NCBI GenBank assembly: GCA_016874675.1
Contig: VGTL01000028.1
Location: forward strand, 1 to 33,222
DNA: 33,222 nt
Direction of reading: 5' to 3'
Source: Methanobacteriota archaeon
GTDB lineage: Archaea; Thermoplasmatota; DTKX01; VGTL01
A program made the position numbers and the translations under genes. A model generated the notes under the pieces. The model was not told the origin of the DNA and did no database searches. It saw only the letters and a program-made list of their open reading frames with translations. Below, one piece after another: positions 1-7,700 of this stretch (the first letter of the stretch is position 1; every line of letters begins with the position of its first letter).

Positions 1-2778
1 AGCGACACCCACCCCGTTCCGGGAACCTGGTACAACCAGGGCCGGGTCCGGATGCTCTGGGACCTCCCGCCGTTCGACATCAGCGGCATCAAGGGGTACT
101 CGATAATGTGGGACACGAGCCCGACGACGGTCCCGCGAGAACACATCAACGTGACCGGTAACGTTTCCGAGTTCCTCGGCCCGAGGCTGCGCGACGGGTC
201 GGGCTGGTATTTCCACATCCGGGCGTGCGACAATTCCGGGAACTGGAACGACAGCGCGACCACGTTCGGGCCGGTGTGCATCGACACGAAGGCGCCGTCG
301 GGGCTGTCTTTGCGGATAGGGGACGGCTCCGGTTACGCGAACGACGCGCTCGTGGCCCTCTCGCCCGACGCCCCGGACCCGCAGCCCGGCTCCGGGACGG
401 GCTGGATGGCCTTCTCCAACGACGGGACCTTCTGGACTGACTGGCTGCCGTACGATTCCGCCCTCTCCGGGTGGAACCTGACGGACTACCGGTTCGGCGG
501 GGAGGACACGGACGGTCCGAAGACGGTCTATTTCAAGGCGCGTGACGTCGCCGGGAACGAGGTGACGGCGGAGAACAGGACGGCTGCGACCGTTTTCCTC
601 GACCGGAGGGCGCCGGACGGTCTCGGCATTGCCATCAATGATGGCTCGGAATGGACGAACAAGGCGGATGTCACATTATTGGTCCGGGCGAGCGACCCCG
701 AGCCGGCGAGCGGGCTCTGGCGGCTGGGCCTGAGCAACGACGGGGTCTCTTGGAGCGGCTGGACGGACTGGGCCGGCACCGCTGCCTGGTCGCTGGCGGA
801 AGGGGCCGGGGGCGCCGATTCCGACGGCCTCAAGACGGTCCATCTGCGGGTCATGGACCGCGCCGGGAACATCGCCGGGCCGGCGTCCGCCACGATCTTT
901 CTGGACCAGAGGCCGCCGGGCCAGCTCGGCCTGCTGATAAATGACGGGGCCGGATTCACGAACGTGAGCGAGGTCTCGCTGGCGGTCCATGTCGTGGACC
1001 CGGAGCCCGGCTCCGCCGGGCTCGAGATGGCGTTCTCGAACGACGGGTCGGAGTACGGCCCGTGGGAGCCGATGGCAGAGCTGAGGGGGAACTGGAGCCT
1101 CGTGACGGGCGCCGGCGGCAAGGATTCGGACGGGAACAAGACGGTCCGAATGATGACGCGCGACGCCGCCGGCAACCTCGGCGGTCCGGTGAACGCCTCT
1201 ATTTTCCTCGACCGCGTGCGGCCGGAGCGGCTTGCGATAGCCATCAACGGCGGCGCGAGATATGCCACGAGGCCCGATGTCGATCTGTCGCTTGCGGCGG
1301 AGGACGCGGAACCGTCCTCCGGGCTCCGGGCGATGCAGTTCAGCCGGGACGGCACCGTCTGGACGGAATGGGAGCAGTTCTCCCCGTGCCGGACCTATCA
1401 TCTCGACGGGCCGGACGGTCCGAGGACGCTCCATTTCAAGGTGAAGGACCGTGCCGGGAACATCGGGGGCGAGGGGACCGCGACAATAATACTGGATACG
1501 ACCGCTCCGTTCCTGACGGGCGTCGTTGCGTCCGGAATCACCCCGAGGTCGGCCGTGATTATGTGGCAGACGGACGAGGAGGCGGACGGCGCCGTCGATT
1601 ACGGCCCGACCGGCGCCTACGGGATGTCGGCGGCGAACGGCACTTTCGTGACCTCCCATTCGATACTGCTGACCGGTCTTCTGCCGGCCACGACCTACCA
1701 CTTCCGGGTGACGTCGAAGGACGCCGCGGGCAACGGCCCGGCGCGGTCCTCCGACATCACCTTCACGACCACATCGAAGGACGACTTCGTCCCGCCGATG
1801 ATATCGGATGTGAAGGTGCTGGGCCTCTCCGACCGGACGGCTGTCATCGGCTGGAGGACGAGCGAGCCGGCCGACGGCCTCGTTGAATGGGGGCCGACCG
1901 AAGCCTACGGGATGAGCGGCCGGGACAGCCGGCTCGTGCTGGTGCATAGCCTGACCTTGGGCGGCCTCTCCCCGTCGACGGCTTACCATTTCCGGGTCGC
2001 GTCGAGCGACTCGAGCGGCAACGGGCCCTCGTTCAGCCCCGACTTCACCTTCACGACGCTGGCCAGGCCGGACACCACGCCGCCCGTGATCTCGGACGTG
2101 ACCATTGTGGCGTTCTCCGACAGGCAGGCGGTCATATCCTGGCTCACGGACGAGGCGGCCGACACGGTCGTCGAGTACGGAACGGACCAAGGCTACGGGA
2201 AACGGGCCGTTGACCGGGCATTGGTCCTGTCGCACCAGCTGATTCTCTCGGGGCTTGCGCCCTCCACGACCTACCATTTCAGGGTTCATGCGACGGACGC
2301 CGCCGGCAACGGGCCTGTGACCAGCCCGGACTTCGCGTTCACGACCCTTGCCCTGCCGGACACGACCCCTCCGGTCATCTCGGGCGTGAAGGTGCTCGAT
2401 CTGACCGGGACGTCGGCGCTGGTGTGCTGGGACACCGACGAGGCCTCCACGGGCCTCCTGGAGCTCGGGACGGACGCAAGCTACGGGATATCCGTGGAGG
2501 ACGGGGCGTTCACGACCCGCCACGCGTTGCTGCTCCAGAACCTGACGCCCGGGCGGACCTACCACTTCCGGGTGTACTCGACCGACCTTTCGGGCAACCG
2601 GGCCGGCCCGACGGGCGACGCGACGTTCACCGCGCCCTCGGAGCCCCCGGCGCCCGGGGTCGCCCGTCTCGGTCCGCTAGACCTGGTGATGGCCGCGGCG
2701 CTGCTCGCGCTGGCGGCAGCGGGGGCGGCGCTCATATCGAGGTCGCGGGGGCGGGCCGGCCGGGGGCGGACGGACTGA
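1..2778 (+). CDS. Partial cell-surface protein, Ig-like and Fn3-like repeats, C-terminal membrane anchor (5' end outside window)
   Basis: The reading frame is open from base 1 to the TGA at 2776-2778, so the gene is cut by the left edge. The visible part has one Fn3/Ig-like domain, then four Ig-like repeats of about 105 residues, each with a SNDG...W..W core and a D.AGN stretch. Next come four repeats of about 95 residues with TTYHFRV and D.(S/A)GNGP motifs, resembling the Fn3-like N-terminal domain of purple acid phosphatases. It ends with one hydrophobic helix (LDLVMAAALLALAAAGAALI) and an Arg-rich tail. This is the pattern of an exported protein anchored by its C-terminus, with roles such as adhesion or S-layer association (inference). 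The sequence appears identical to 6007-8784 in the gene 3.2 kb downstream. Whether this copy has the same N-terminal head cannot be seen. An assembly duplicate is possible. Confidence 0.85.
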   Translation, partial: SDTHPVPGTWYNQGRVRMLWDLPPFDISGIKGYSIMWDTSPTTVPREHINVTGNVSEFLGPRLRDGSGWYFHIRACDNSGNWNDSATTFGPVCIDTKAPSGLSLRIGDGSGYANDALVALSPDAPDPQPGSGTGWMAFSNDGTFWTDWLPYDSALSGWNLTDYRFGGEDTDGPKTVYFKARDVAGNEVTAENRTAATVFLDRRAPDGLGIAINDGSEWTNKADVTLLVRASDPEPASGLWRLGLSNDGVSWSGWTDWAGTAAWSLAEGAGGADSDGLKTVHLRVMDRAGNIAGPASATIFLDQRPPGQLGLLINDGAGFTNVSEVSLAVHVVDPEPGSAGLEMAFSNDGSEYGPWEPMAELRGNWSLVTGAGGKDSDGNKTVRMMTRDAAGNLGGPVNASIFLDRVRPERLAIAINGGARYATRPDVDLSLAAEDAEPSSGLRAMQFSRDGTVWTEWEQFSPCRTYHLDGPDGPRTLHFKVKDRAGNIGGEGTATIILDTTAPFLTGVVASGITPRSAVIMWQTDEEADGAVDYGPTGAYGMSAANGTFVTSHSILLTGLLPATTYHFRVTSKDAAGNGPARSSDITFTTTSKDDFVPPMISDVKVLGLSDRTAVIGWRTSEPADGLVEWGPTEAYGMSGRDSRLVLVHSLTLGGLSPSTAYHFRVASSDSSGNGPSFSPDFTFTTLARPDTTPPVISDVTIVAFSDRQAVISWLTDEAADTVVEYGTDQGYGKRAVDRALVLSHQLILSGLAPSTTYHFRVHATDAAGNGPVTSPDFAFTTLALPDTTPPVISGVKVLDLTGTSALVCWDTDEASTGLLELGTDASYGISVEDGAFTTRHALLLQNLTPGRTYHFRVYSTDLSGNRAGPTGDATFTAPSEPPAPGVARLGPLDLVMAAALLALAAAGAALISRSRGRAGRGRTD
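1..2778 (+). repeat. 2778-bp direct repeat, copy 1 (partner 6007-8784)
   Basis: Every stretch compared between 1-2778 and 6007-8784 is identical at a constant offset of 6006. Identity ends exactly after the TGA stop: copy 1 continues cggaagggg, copy 2 continues tcggggcgg. The left boundary is unknown because copy 1 starts at the window edge. Confidence 0.95.
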
Positions 2779-3076
2779 CGGAAGGGGTCCCGGAGACCGC
2801 GGGCGTTATAAAGAACGCTCCCAATTCCGACCAGGCCTGAGCCACGCATATCAACATGACAGCATGTGAAGGCGAGGGGGTCTCCTTTGTCCGGGGACCG
2901 CAATCGAATATTTAAGCCGCCACGCTGGAGCAGAGAATGGCCGGGACCGAAAAAAAATAGGACTTATGCCATATTATCCTCGAACCTGACAAGTACTTTA
3001 ATGACCAGGTTCAGGTCATCCGCATGAAGGGTCAAGCAACACTAGAGCTACGTCCGGACACCGGGGCGAACCTGCA
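2779..3076. other. Intergenic region between surface gene copy 1 and the winged-helix gene
   Basis: No convincing gene is present. It holds a small inverted repeat, GCGTT/AACGC at 2803-2818 with a 6-base loop. There is an ATATTTAAG TATA-like stretch near 2908-2916, and a TACTTTA stretch at 2994-3000 that is placed to serve as the promoter of the 3077 gene. GAACCTG occurs at 2982-2988 and again near 3068-3074, each time followed by an ATGACC...GGTCAT inverted repeat. Confidence 0.5.
3001..3019. promoter_or_regulatory. Inverted repeat ATGACC-N7-GGTCAT, possible operator upstream of the winged-helix gene
   Basis: The perfect 6-bp inverted repeat ATGACC/GGTCAT lies directly downstream of a TATA-like TACTTTA (2994-3000). 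The same half-sites recur at 3077-3091. A palindrome at this place relative to a TATA box is typical of archaeal repressor sites; autoregulation by the 3077 protein is inference. Confidence 0.45.
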
Positions 3077-3091
3077 ATGACCCCAGGTCAT
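3077..3091. promoter_or_regulatory. Inverted repeat ATGACC-N3-GGTCAT overlapping the start codon
   Basis: This has the same half-sites as 3001-3019 but a 3-base spacer, and its first three bases are the ATG of the winged-helix gene. Both copies are preceded by GAACCTG. The repetition argues against chance, although the coding sequence also constrains these bases. Confidence 0.35.
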
Positions 3092-3358
3092 GGGAAGAAG
3101 AGGTGCCCGGACATCCGGGTCCAGATGAGGATACTGGCGGAGCTGCACGAGAGGGGGGAACAGTATCCGACCCGGCTGGCCGGTTCGAGCAACATCGGAT
3201 ACCGGATGCTGCAAACTTGCCTTGCCGGACTGAGAAAACACGGCCTGGTGTCCGTCACCGACACGGAGGACGGTCACTGCATGATCAGGATCACAAGCTC
3301 CAGAATCGACCGGCTTGAGAATTACCGGGCGAACTTCAGGCCGCTCATGGAGGAATGA
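3077..3358 (+). CDS. Small winged-helix DNA-binding protein (ArnR1-like/HTH_45 type)
   Basis: This 93-residue protein is basic at its start. Residues about 14-75 fit an archaeal winged helix: a helix RVQMRILAELHERG, a turn and recognition region containing SNIGYRMLQTCLAGLRKHGL, then a short wing (VSVTDTEDGHCMIRIT). This resembles the ArnR1-like family, in which the second helix pair ends in L...GL and is followed by a hairpin. The start is the ATG at 3077, with no strong ribosome binding site in front. The gene sits between two identical surface-protein modules, directly upstream of a 13-bp-period array (3388-3465) and of two ATGACC/GGTCAT palindromes. It is a good candidate for the local regulator that binds one of these, but that link is inference. 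No sensor domain is visible. Confidence 0.7.
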   Translation: MTPGHGKKRCPDIRVQMRILAELHERGEQYPTRLAGSSNIGYRMLQTCLAGLRKHGLVSVTDTEDGHCMIRITSSRIDRLENYRANFRPLMEE

Positions 3359-3387
3359 ACCCCATGGAAGGCCGGATTGATTATTGG

Positions 3388-3465
3388 TACTTATAATCGA
3401 TACTTATCAATGCTACTTTCCGGCGATACTTACTGGAAATACTTACCGCCGCTACTTATCATCGA
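3388..3465. repeat. Six tandem 13-bp units, TACTTA-N7, upstream of the 3532 promoter
   Basis: TACTTA occurs at 3388, 3401, 3427, 3440 and 3453, with TACTTT at 3414. Every step is exactly 13 bases. The 7-base spacers vary (taatcga, tcaatgc, ccggcga, ctggaaa, ccgccgc, tcatcga), so only the hexamer and the phase are conserved. The array ends about 10 bases before the TATA-like box of the secreted-protein gene. This looks like a multi-site protein-binding array rather than simple repeat slippage. Confidence 0.8.
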
Positions 3466-3473
3466 CGCGCTAG

Positions 3474-3480
3474 CTATATC
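3474..3480 (+). promoter_or_regulatory. TATA-like box for the 3532 gene
   Basis: CTATATC at 3474-3480 predicts transcription starting near 3502, leaving a leader of about 30 bases that includes GAAGGA at 3521-3526 as ribosome binding site for the ATG at 3532. The 13-bp array lies directly upstream, where activators or repressors of archaeal promoters bind. Confidence 0.5.
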
Positions 3481-3531
3481 ATCGGGCCCTTCCATGGAGA
3501 TGCGGGACCTACTCGTCCCAGAAGGAATCTG

Positions 3532-4593
3532 ATGACAGAGAACAGGTGGATGGGGGTTTTCGGGGCAATCCTCGTGGGGTTGATGATGTTGGTGACGGCG
3601 GTCCCGTCAAGGGCGTCGGGATCCGCAAACCACTGGTGGGAGCAGAACACCGGACAGGACTTCGCATCGGACACGATGACGAATGTCCATGTCTGCAACG
3701 TGAATCCCGGGTTTTATTTCGTTCATCTTGAAGACAATGAATCCGATACCTATGATTTTGATTACTCATCGAATCTTGTTCCTGTGCCGATATGGGATAA
3801 ATTAATTAACAATACAGATGTTGGCACATATTCTCAATCATTCACGCCCGACATCGATGGCGTTGTGGACAAGGTGGATTTAAGGGTATATCGTACTGGG
3901 CAGACGTATCCAAAAACACCGGCAAATGAAGACGCAAAACTTATCATCCGGATTACCGACGCTGTCCAGAGTGGCGACTACGAACCGATCATGGACAATG
4001 TAAAGGTGGAGTGGCAATTTGCGCCATCGCAGGTGCCCAAGGATTCAGGATCGTACACATACTTTCTGACTGAATACGACTCTTGCCATAGCACTCCCTT
4101 GGAGGCCGGTACAGTATATGACCTTGTTGTCACGAGCGATGCAGATGTTAATCAACAACAGGGTGTCGGTTATTTCTGGGATGCCGATTTCAATCAGGAC
4201 ACCTCGGGGACAGATGGATGCCGAAAAGCGTACGATAAGGACAACGAACCCGAATGGAAGGCGATATCATATGATTTCCCGTTCAAGGTATATGTCCATA
4301 ACTTTGTCCATTCCGGCGACATCGTCTCGGTGGTCCACGACTGCGGCTCCCAGGTAACCTTCTCCGAGACCTTCATCGAGCACCGGGAAGGTGGAACATT
4401 GGTATTCTCCGTCCGCACCGGACCCACTTCGTCGCCGGACGGGAGCTGGAGCGATTGGGTGGATCAAGGGTATGGCACCGAATCCCCCGGTCTAGACCCG
4501 AACCGGTATGTCCAATTCAGAATCGAGTTCGTCGCCGGAGATGACGATCTCACGACAGAAGGCGTCTGCGTGGTCCGAATCGGGTGGTTGTGA
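3532..4593 (+). CDS. Secreted protein of unknown function
   Basis: The 353-residue product starts with a signal peptide: charged MTENR, a hydrophobic stretch GVFGAILVGLMMLVTAV, then a likely cleavage near PSRASG. No C-terminal membrane helix is present, so it is probably released or held by partners. The middle (about 90-240) is a beta-rich region I do not recognise. The last 90 residues contain SWSDW and NRYVQFRIEF, a pattern seen in beta-sandwich modules of other secreted proteins; family assignment is tentative. Base composition is strikingly low in GC for this window: 3721-3780 has 20 G+C in 60. The gene is flanked by a terminator-like hairpin downstream and the TACTTA array upstream. Low GC and position between two identical modules suggest transfer or an exchangeable segment. 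Confidence 0.75.
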   Translation: MTENRWMGVFGAILVGLMMLVTAVPSRASGSANHWWEQNTGQDFASDTMTNVHVCNVNPGFYFVHLEDNESDTYDFDYSSNLVPVPIWDKLINNTDVGTYSQSFTPDIDGVVDKVDLRVYRTGQTYPKTPANEDAKLIIRITDAVQSGDYEPIMDNVKVEWQFAPSQVPKDSGSYTYFLTEYDSCHSTPLEAGTVYDLVVTSDADVNQQQGVGYFWDADFNQDTSGTDGCRKAYDKDNEPEWKAISYDFPFKVYVHNFVHSGDIVSVVHDCGSQVTFSETFIEHREGGTLVFSVRTGPTSSPDGSWSDWVDQGYGTESPGLDPNRYVQFRIEFVAGDDDLTTEGVCVVRIGWL

Positions 4594-4614
4594 CGCATAA
4601 AAGTTACCTCGGAT

Positions 4615-4638
4615 TTGCTCCATCTTTTTTCGGAGCAA
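4615..4638 (+). terminator. Hairpin/T-run terminator after the 3532 gene
   Basis: TTGCTCC and GGAGCAA form a perfect 7-bp stem around a loop that contains six T residues, 22 bases after the stop codon. T-runs are the main signal for archaeal transcription termination. Confidence 0.55.
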
Positions 4639-4747
4639 CCAGCTTTTTCTCAAGGGGGGCGTGTTCCGCTGGATATCTCCGGCATACAGCCATGGTGGCC
4701 TGTTCGGTGATTGGTCGACTTGGAGGTCCTATTTCGGTGCTTACGTA

Positions 4748-4759
4748 ATATATTTATAC
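4748..4759 (+). promoter_or_regulatory. TATA box for the FG-GAP surface protein
   Basis: ATATATTTATAC at about 4748-4759 is a strong archaeal TATA element. A start of transcription 24-27 bases downstream would fall at about 4777-4786, so the mRNA would be leaderless or nearly so, beginning at the ATG of 4777 or 4789. Confidence 0.65.
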
Positions 4760-4776
4760 TGTTAGATGAATGATGA

Positions 4777-7700
4777 ATGGGCCTCATTATGCAAGGCAAT
4801 CCACCGATTGGTAAATTCGGCCCGATTCTATTCAGCGGATTGCTTGTCATGAGTGGCTTCTTAGTTATCCCCCATCAGATCGGCGCCAAGCCAGAATCCT
4901 GTAACGCCAGATCGGAATCCTGGATCATCAACGACTTGGGACGCCCATCTCCCGACATCGATGTTTTCGGTCTGGACGACCTGACAATAGGAGATCTGGA
5001 TTGTGACGGAGCATCGGAGATATATGTAAATTGCTGGTCAGATGCTCATGTATATCGATTTGTCGGGCGTAATAATAGCTGGGAAGTGGACGATATCGGG
5101 CAATTGCTGGCTAATTCTCGAGGGAATTCTATTGAGATAGGAGATGCTGATGATGATGGACATGACGAACTGTATGCCGGCGCGTACCTTACAAGGGACA
5201 GAAATTACGTATATCAATTGAGGAAGGGCGAAGCTGGCTGGGAAAAAGACCTGCTCGGCGCCACCGGCAACACCAGCAACGGGTTCGCCATAGGCGACGG
5301 GAACAATGATGATCGGAACGAGCTCTTCAGTTCCGACGTGGATAGTCATGTTTACATGTTTTACAAAGCACAGACCTGGAACTGCCAGGATATCGGAAAC
5401 GGCTCGGAGTATCAAAGTGATTACGCTATAATGCGCGGTATTGCCGTCGGAGACGGTGACAACGACGGGAAGAACGAGGTCTACGCGTCCAATAATGATG
5501 GCCTCACCTTCCGGGCCGAATATTCCGGGTACGGATGGAACTGGACCGAGATTGACAGGCATAAAAACACAGCACTTAGCGATTTGGCATTGGGTGACGC
5601 GGACAACGATGGTAAGGACGAAATCTGCGTATTGACGGTCGGTACCAACACCTCGACGATCATGTATAAATGGAACTGTTCCTCAAAATCATGGGATGGC
5701 GTCGTGATGACCGGGTACCTCCCGAGTTATGGTACGGGTGACTATCGCATATGCATTGGCGATGGCAATGGAAATGGTTGGAACGAAGTGTACGTTTCAA
5801 TGGGTTATTATCTGTATCAGCTCTCATTCATCAACGGGACGTGGATGTCGACTTACCTCGGCTCGGCGAATGCCGGTATCATGTCTCTTGCGACAGGATC
5901 GGCGGCCGGCGACCCCAACCAGAAGGAGATATACGCTGCATGCAACGACGGCCACCTCTACCAGTTCTACAATGACGTCTTCCCGCCAGCCAATCCGTCC
6001 GTCCGGAGCGACACCCACCCCGTTCCGGGAACCTGGTACAACCAGGGCCGGGTCCGGATGCTCTGGGACCTCCCGCCGTTCGACATCAGCGGCATCAAGG
6101 GGTACTCGATAATGTGGGACACGAGCCCGACGACGGTCCCGCGAGAACACATCAACGTGACCGGTAACGTTTCCGAGTTCCTCGGCCCGAGGCTGCGCGA
6201 CGGGTCGGGCTGGTATTTCCACATCCGGGCGTGCGACAATTCCGGGAACTGGAACGACAGCGCGACCACGTTCGGGCCGGTGTGCATCGACACGAAGGCG
6301 CCGTCGGGGCTGTCTTTGCGGATAGGGGACGGCTCCGGTTACGCGAACGACGCGCTCGTGGCCCTCTCGCCCGACGCCCCGGACCCGCAGCCCGGCTCCG
6401 GGACGGGCTGGATGGCCTTCTCCAACGACGGGACCTTCTGGACTGACTGGCTGCCGTACGATTCCGCCCTCTCCGGGTGGAACCTGACGGACTACCGGTT
6501 CGGCGGGGAGGACACGGACGGTCCGAAGACGGTCTATTTCAAGGCGCGTGACGTCGCCGGGAACGAGGTGACGGCGGAGAACAGGACGGCTGCGACCGTT
6601 TTCCTCGACCGGAGGGCGCCGGACGGTCTCGGCATTGCCATCAATGATGGCTCGGAATGGACGAACAAGGCGGATGTCACATTATTGGTCCGGGCGAGCG
6701 ACCCCGAGCCGGCGAGCGGGCTCTGGCGGCTGGGCCTGAGCAACGACGGGGTCTCTTGGAGCGGCTGGACGGACTGGGCCGGCACCGCTGCCTGGTCGCT
6801 GGCGGAAGGGGCCGGGGGCGCCGATTCCGACGGCCTCAAGACGGTCCATCTGCGGGTCATGGACCGCGCCGGGAACATCGCCGGGCCGGCGTCCGCCACG
6901 ATCTTTCTGGACCAGAGGCCGCCGGGCCAGCTCGGCCTGCTGATAAATGACGGGGCCGGATTCACGAACGTGAGCGAGGTCTCGCTGGCGGTCCATGTCG
7001 TGGACCCGGAGCCCGGCTCCGCCGGGCTCGAGATGGCGTTCTCGAACGACGGGTCGGAGTACGGCCCGTGGGAGCCGATGGCAGAGCTGAGGGGGAACTG
7101 GAGCCTCGTGACGGGCGCCGGCGGCAAGGATTCGGACGGGAACAAGACGGTCCGAATGATGACGCGCGACGCCGCCGGCAACCTCGGCGGTCCGGTGAAC
7201 GCCTCTATTTTCCTCGACCGCGTGCGGCCGGAGCGGCTTGCGATAGCCATCAACGGCGGCGCGAGATATGCCACGAGGCCCGATGTCGATCTGTCGCTTG
7301 CGGCGGAGGACGCGGAACCGTCCTCCGGGCTCCGGGCGATGCAGTTCAGCCGGGACGGCACCGTCTGGACGGAATGGGAGCAGTTCTCCCCGTGCCGGAC
7401 CTATCATCTCGACGGGCCGGACGGTCCGAGGACGCTCCATTTCAAGGTGAAGGACCGTGCCGGGAACATCGGGGGCGAGGGGACCGCGACAATAATACTG
7501 GATACGACCGCTCCGTTCCTGACGGGCGTCGTTGCGTCCGGAATCACCCCGAGGTCGGCCGTGATTATGTGGCAGACGGACGAGGAGGCGGACGGCGCCG
7601 TCGATTACGGCCCGACCGGCGCCTACGGGATGTCGGCGGCGAACGGCACTTTCGTGACCTCCCATTCGATACTGCTGACCGGTCTTCTGCCGGCCACGAC

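Larger units (their letters stand above)
4594..4776. other. Intergenic region between the secreted protein and the FG-GAP surface protein
   Basis: It holds a hairpin with a T-rich loop near the 5' end, a second T-run (4644-4648), and the promoter of the downstream gene at its 3' end. No RNA gene or small gene was recognised. Confidence 0.5.

Noticed and set aside
676-2565. 629-codon open frame on the minus strand, repeated at 6682-8571
   Set aside because: It lies wholly antisense to the surface-protein repeats, is Arg/Pro/Gly-rich with no recognisable domain, and occurs because GC-rich genes leave the opposite strand free of stops.
2803-2818. GCGTT/AACGC hairpin as terminator of surface gene copy 1
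   Set aside because: The stem is only 5 bp and no T-run follows; the loop also looks like a TATA element, so the role is undecided.
2937-2960. Seven-codon frame MAGTEKK after a TATA-like ATATTTAAG
   Set aside because: The spacing would suit a leaderless leader peptide, but there is no attenuation structure or conservation evidence.
3388-3465. TACTTA array as a CRISPR or replication iteron
   Set aside because: The conserved part is only 6 bases and the spacers 7, far too short for CRISPR; no replication initiator gene lies nearby, so a regulatory array is the better reading.
4594-4776. Possible tRNA or small RNA gene between the secreted and FG-GAP genes
   Set aside because: No cloverleaf, T-loop (GGTTCRA) or A-box pattern was found; only a terminator-like hairpin and a promoter can be supported.
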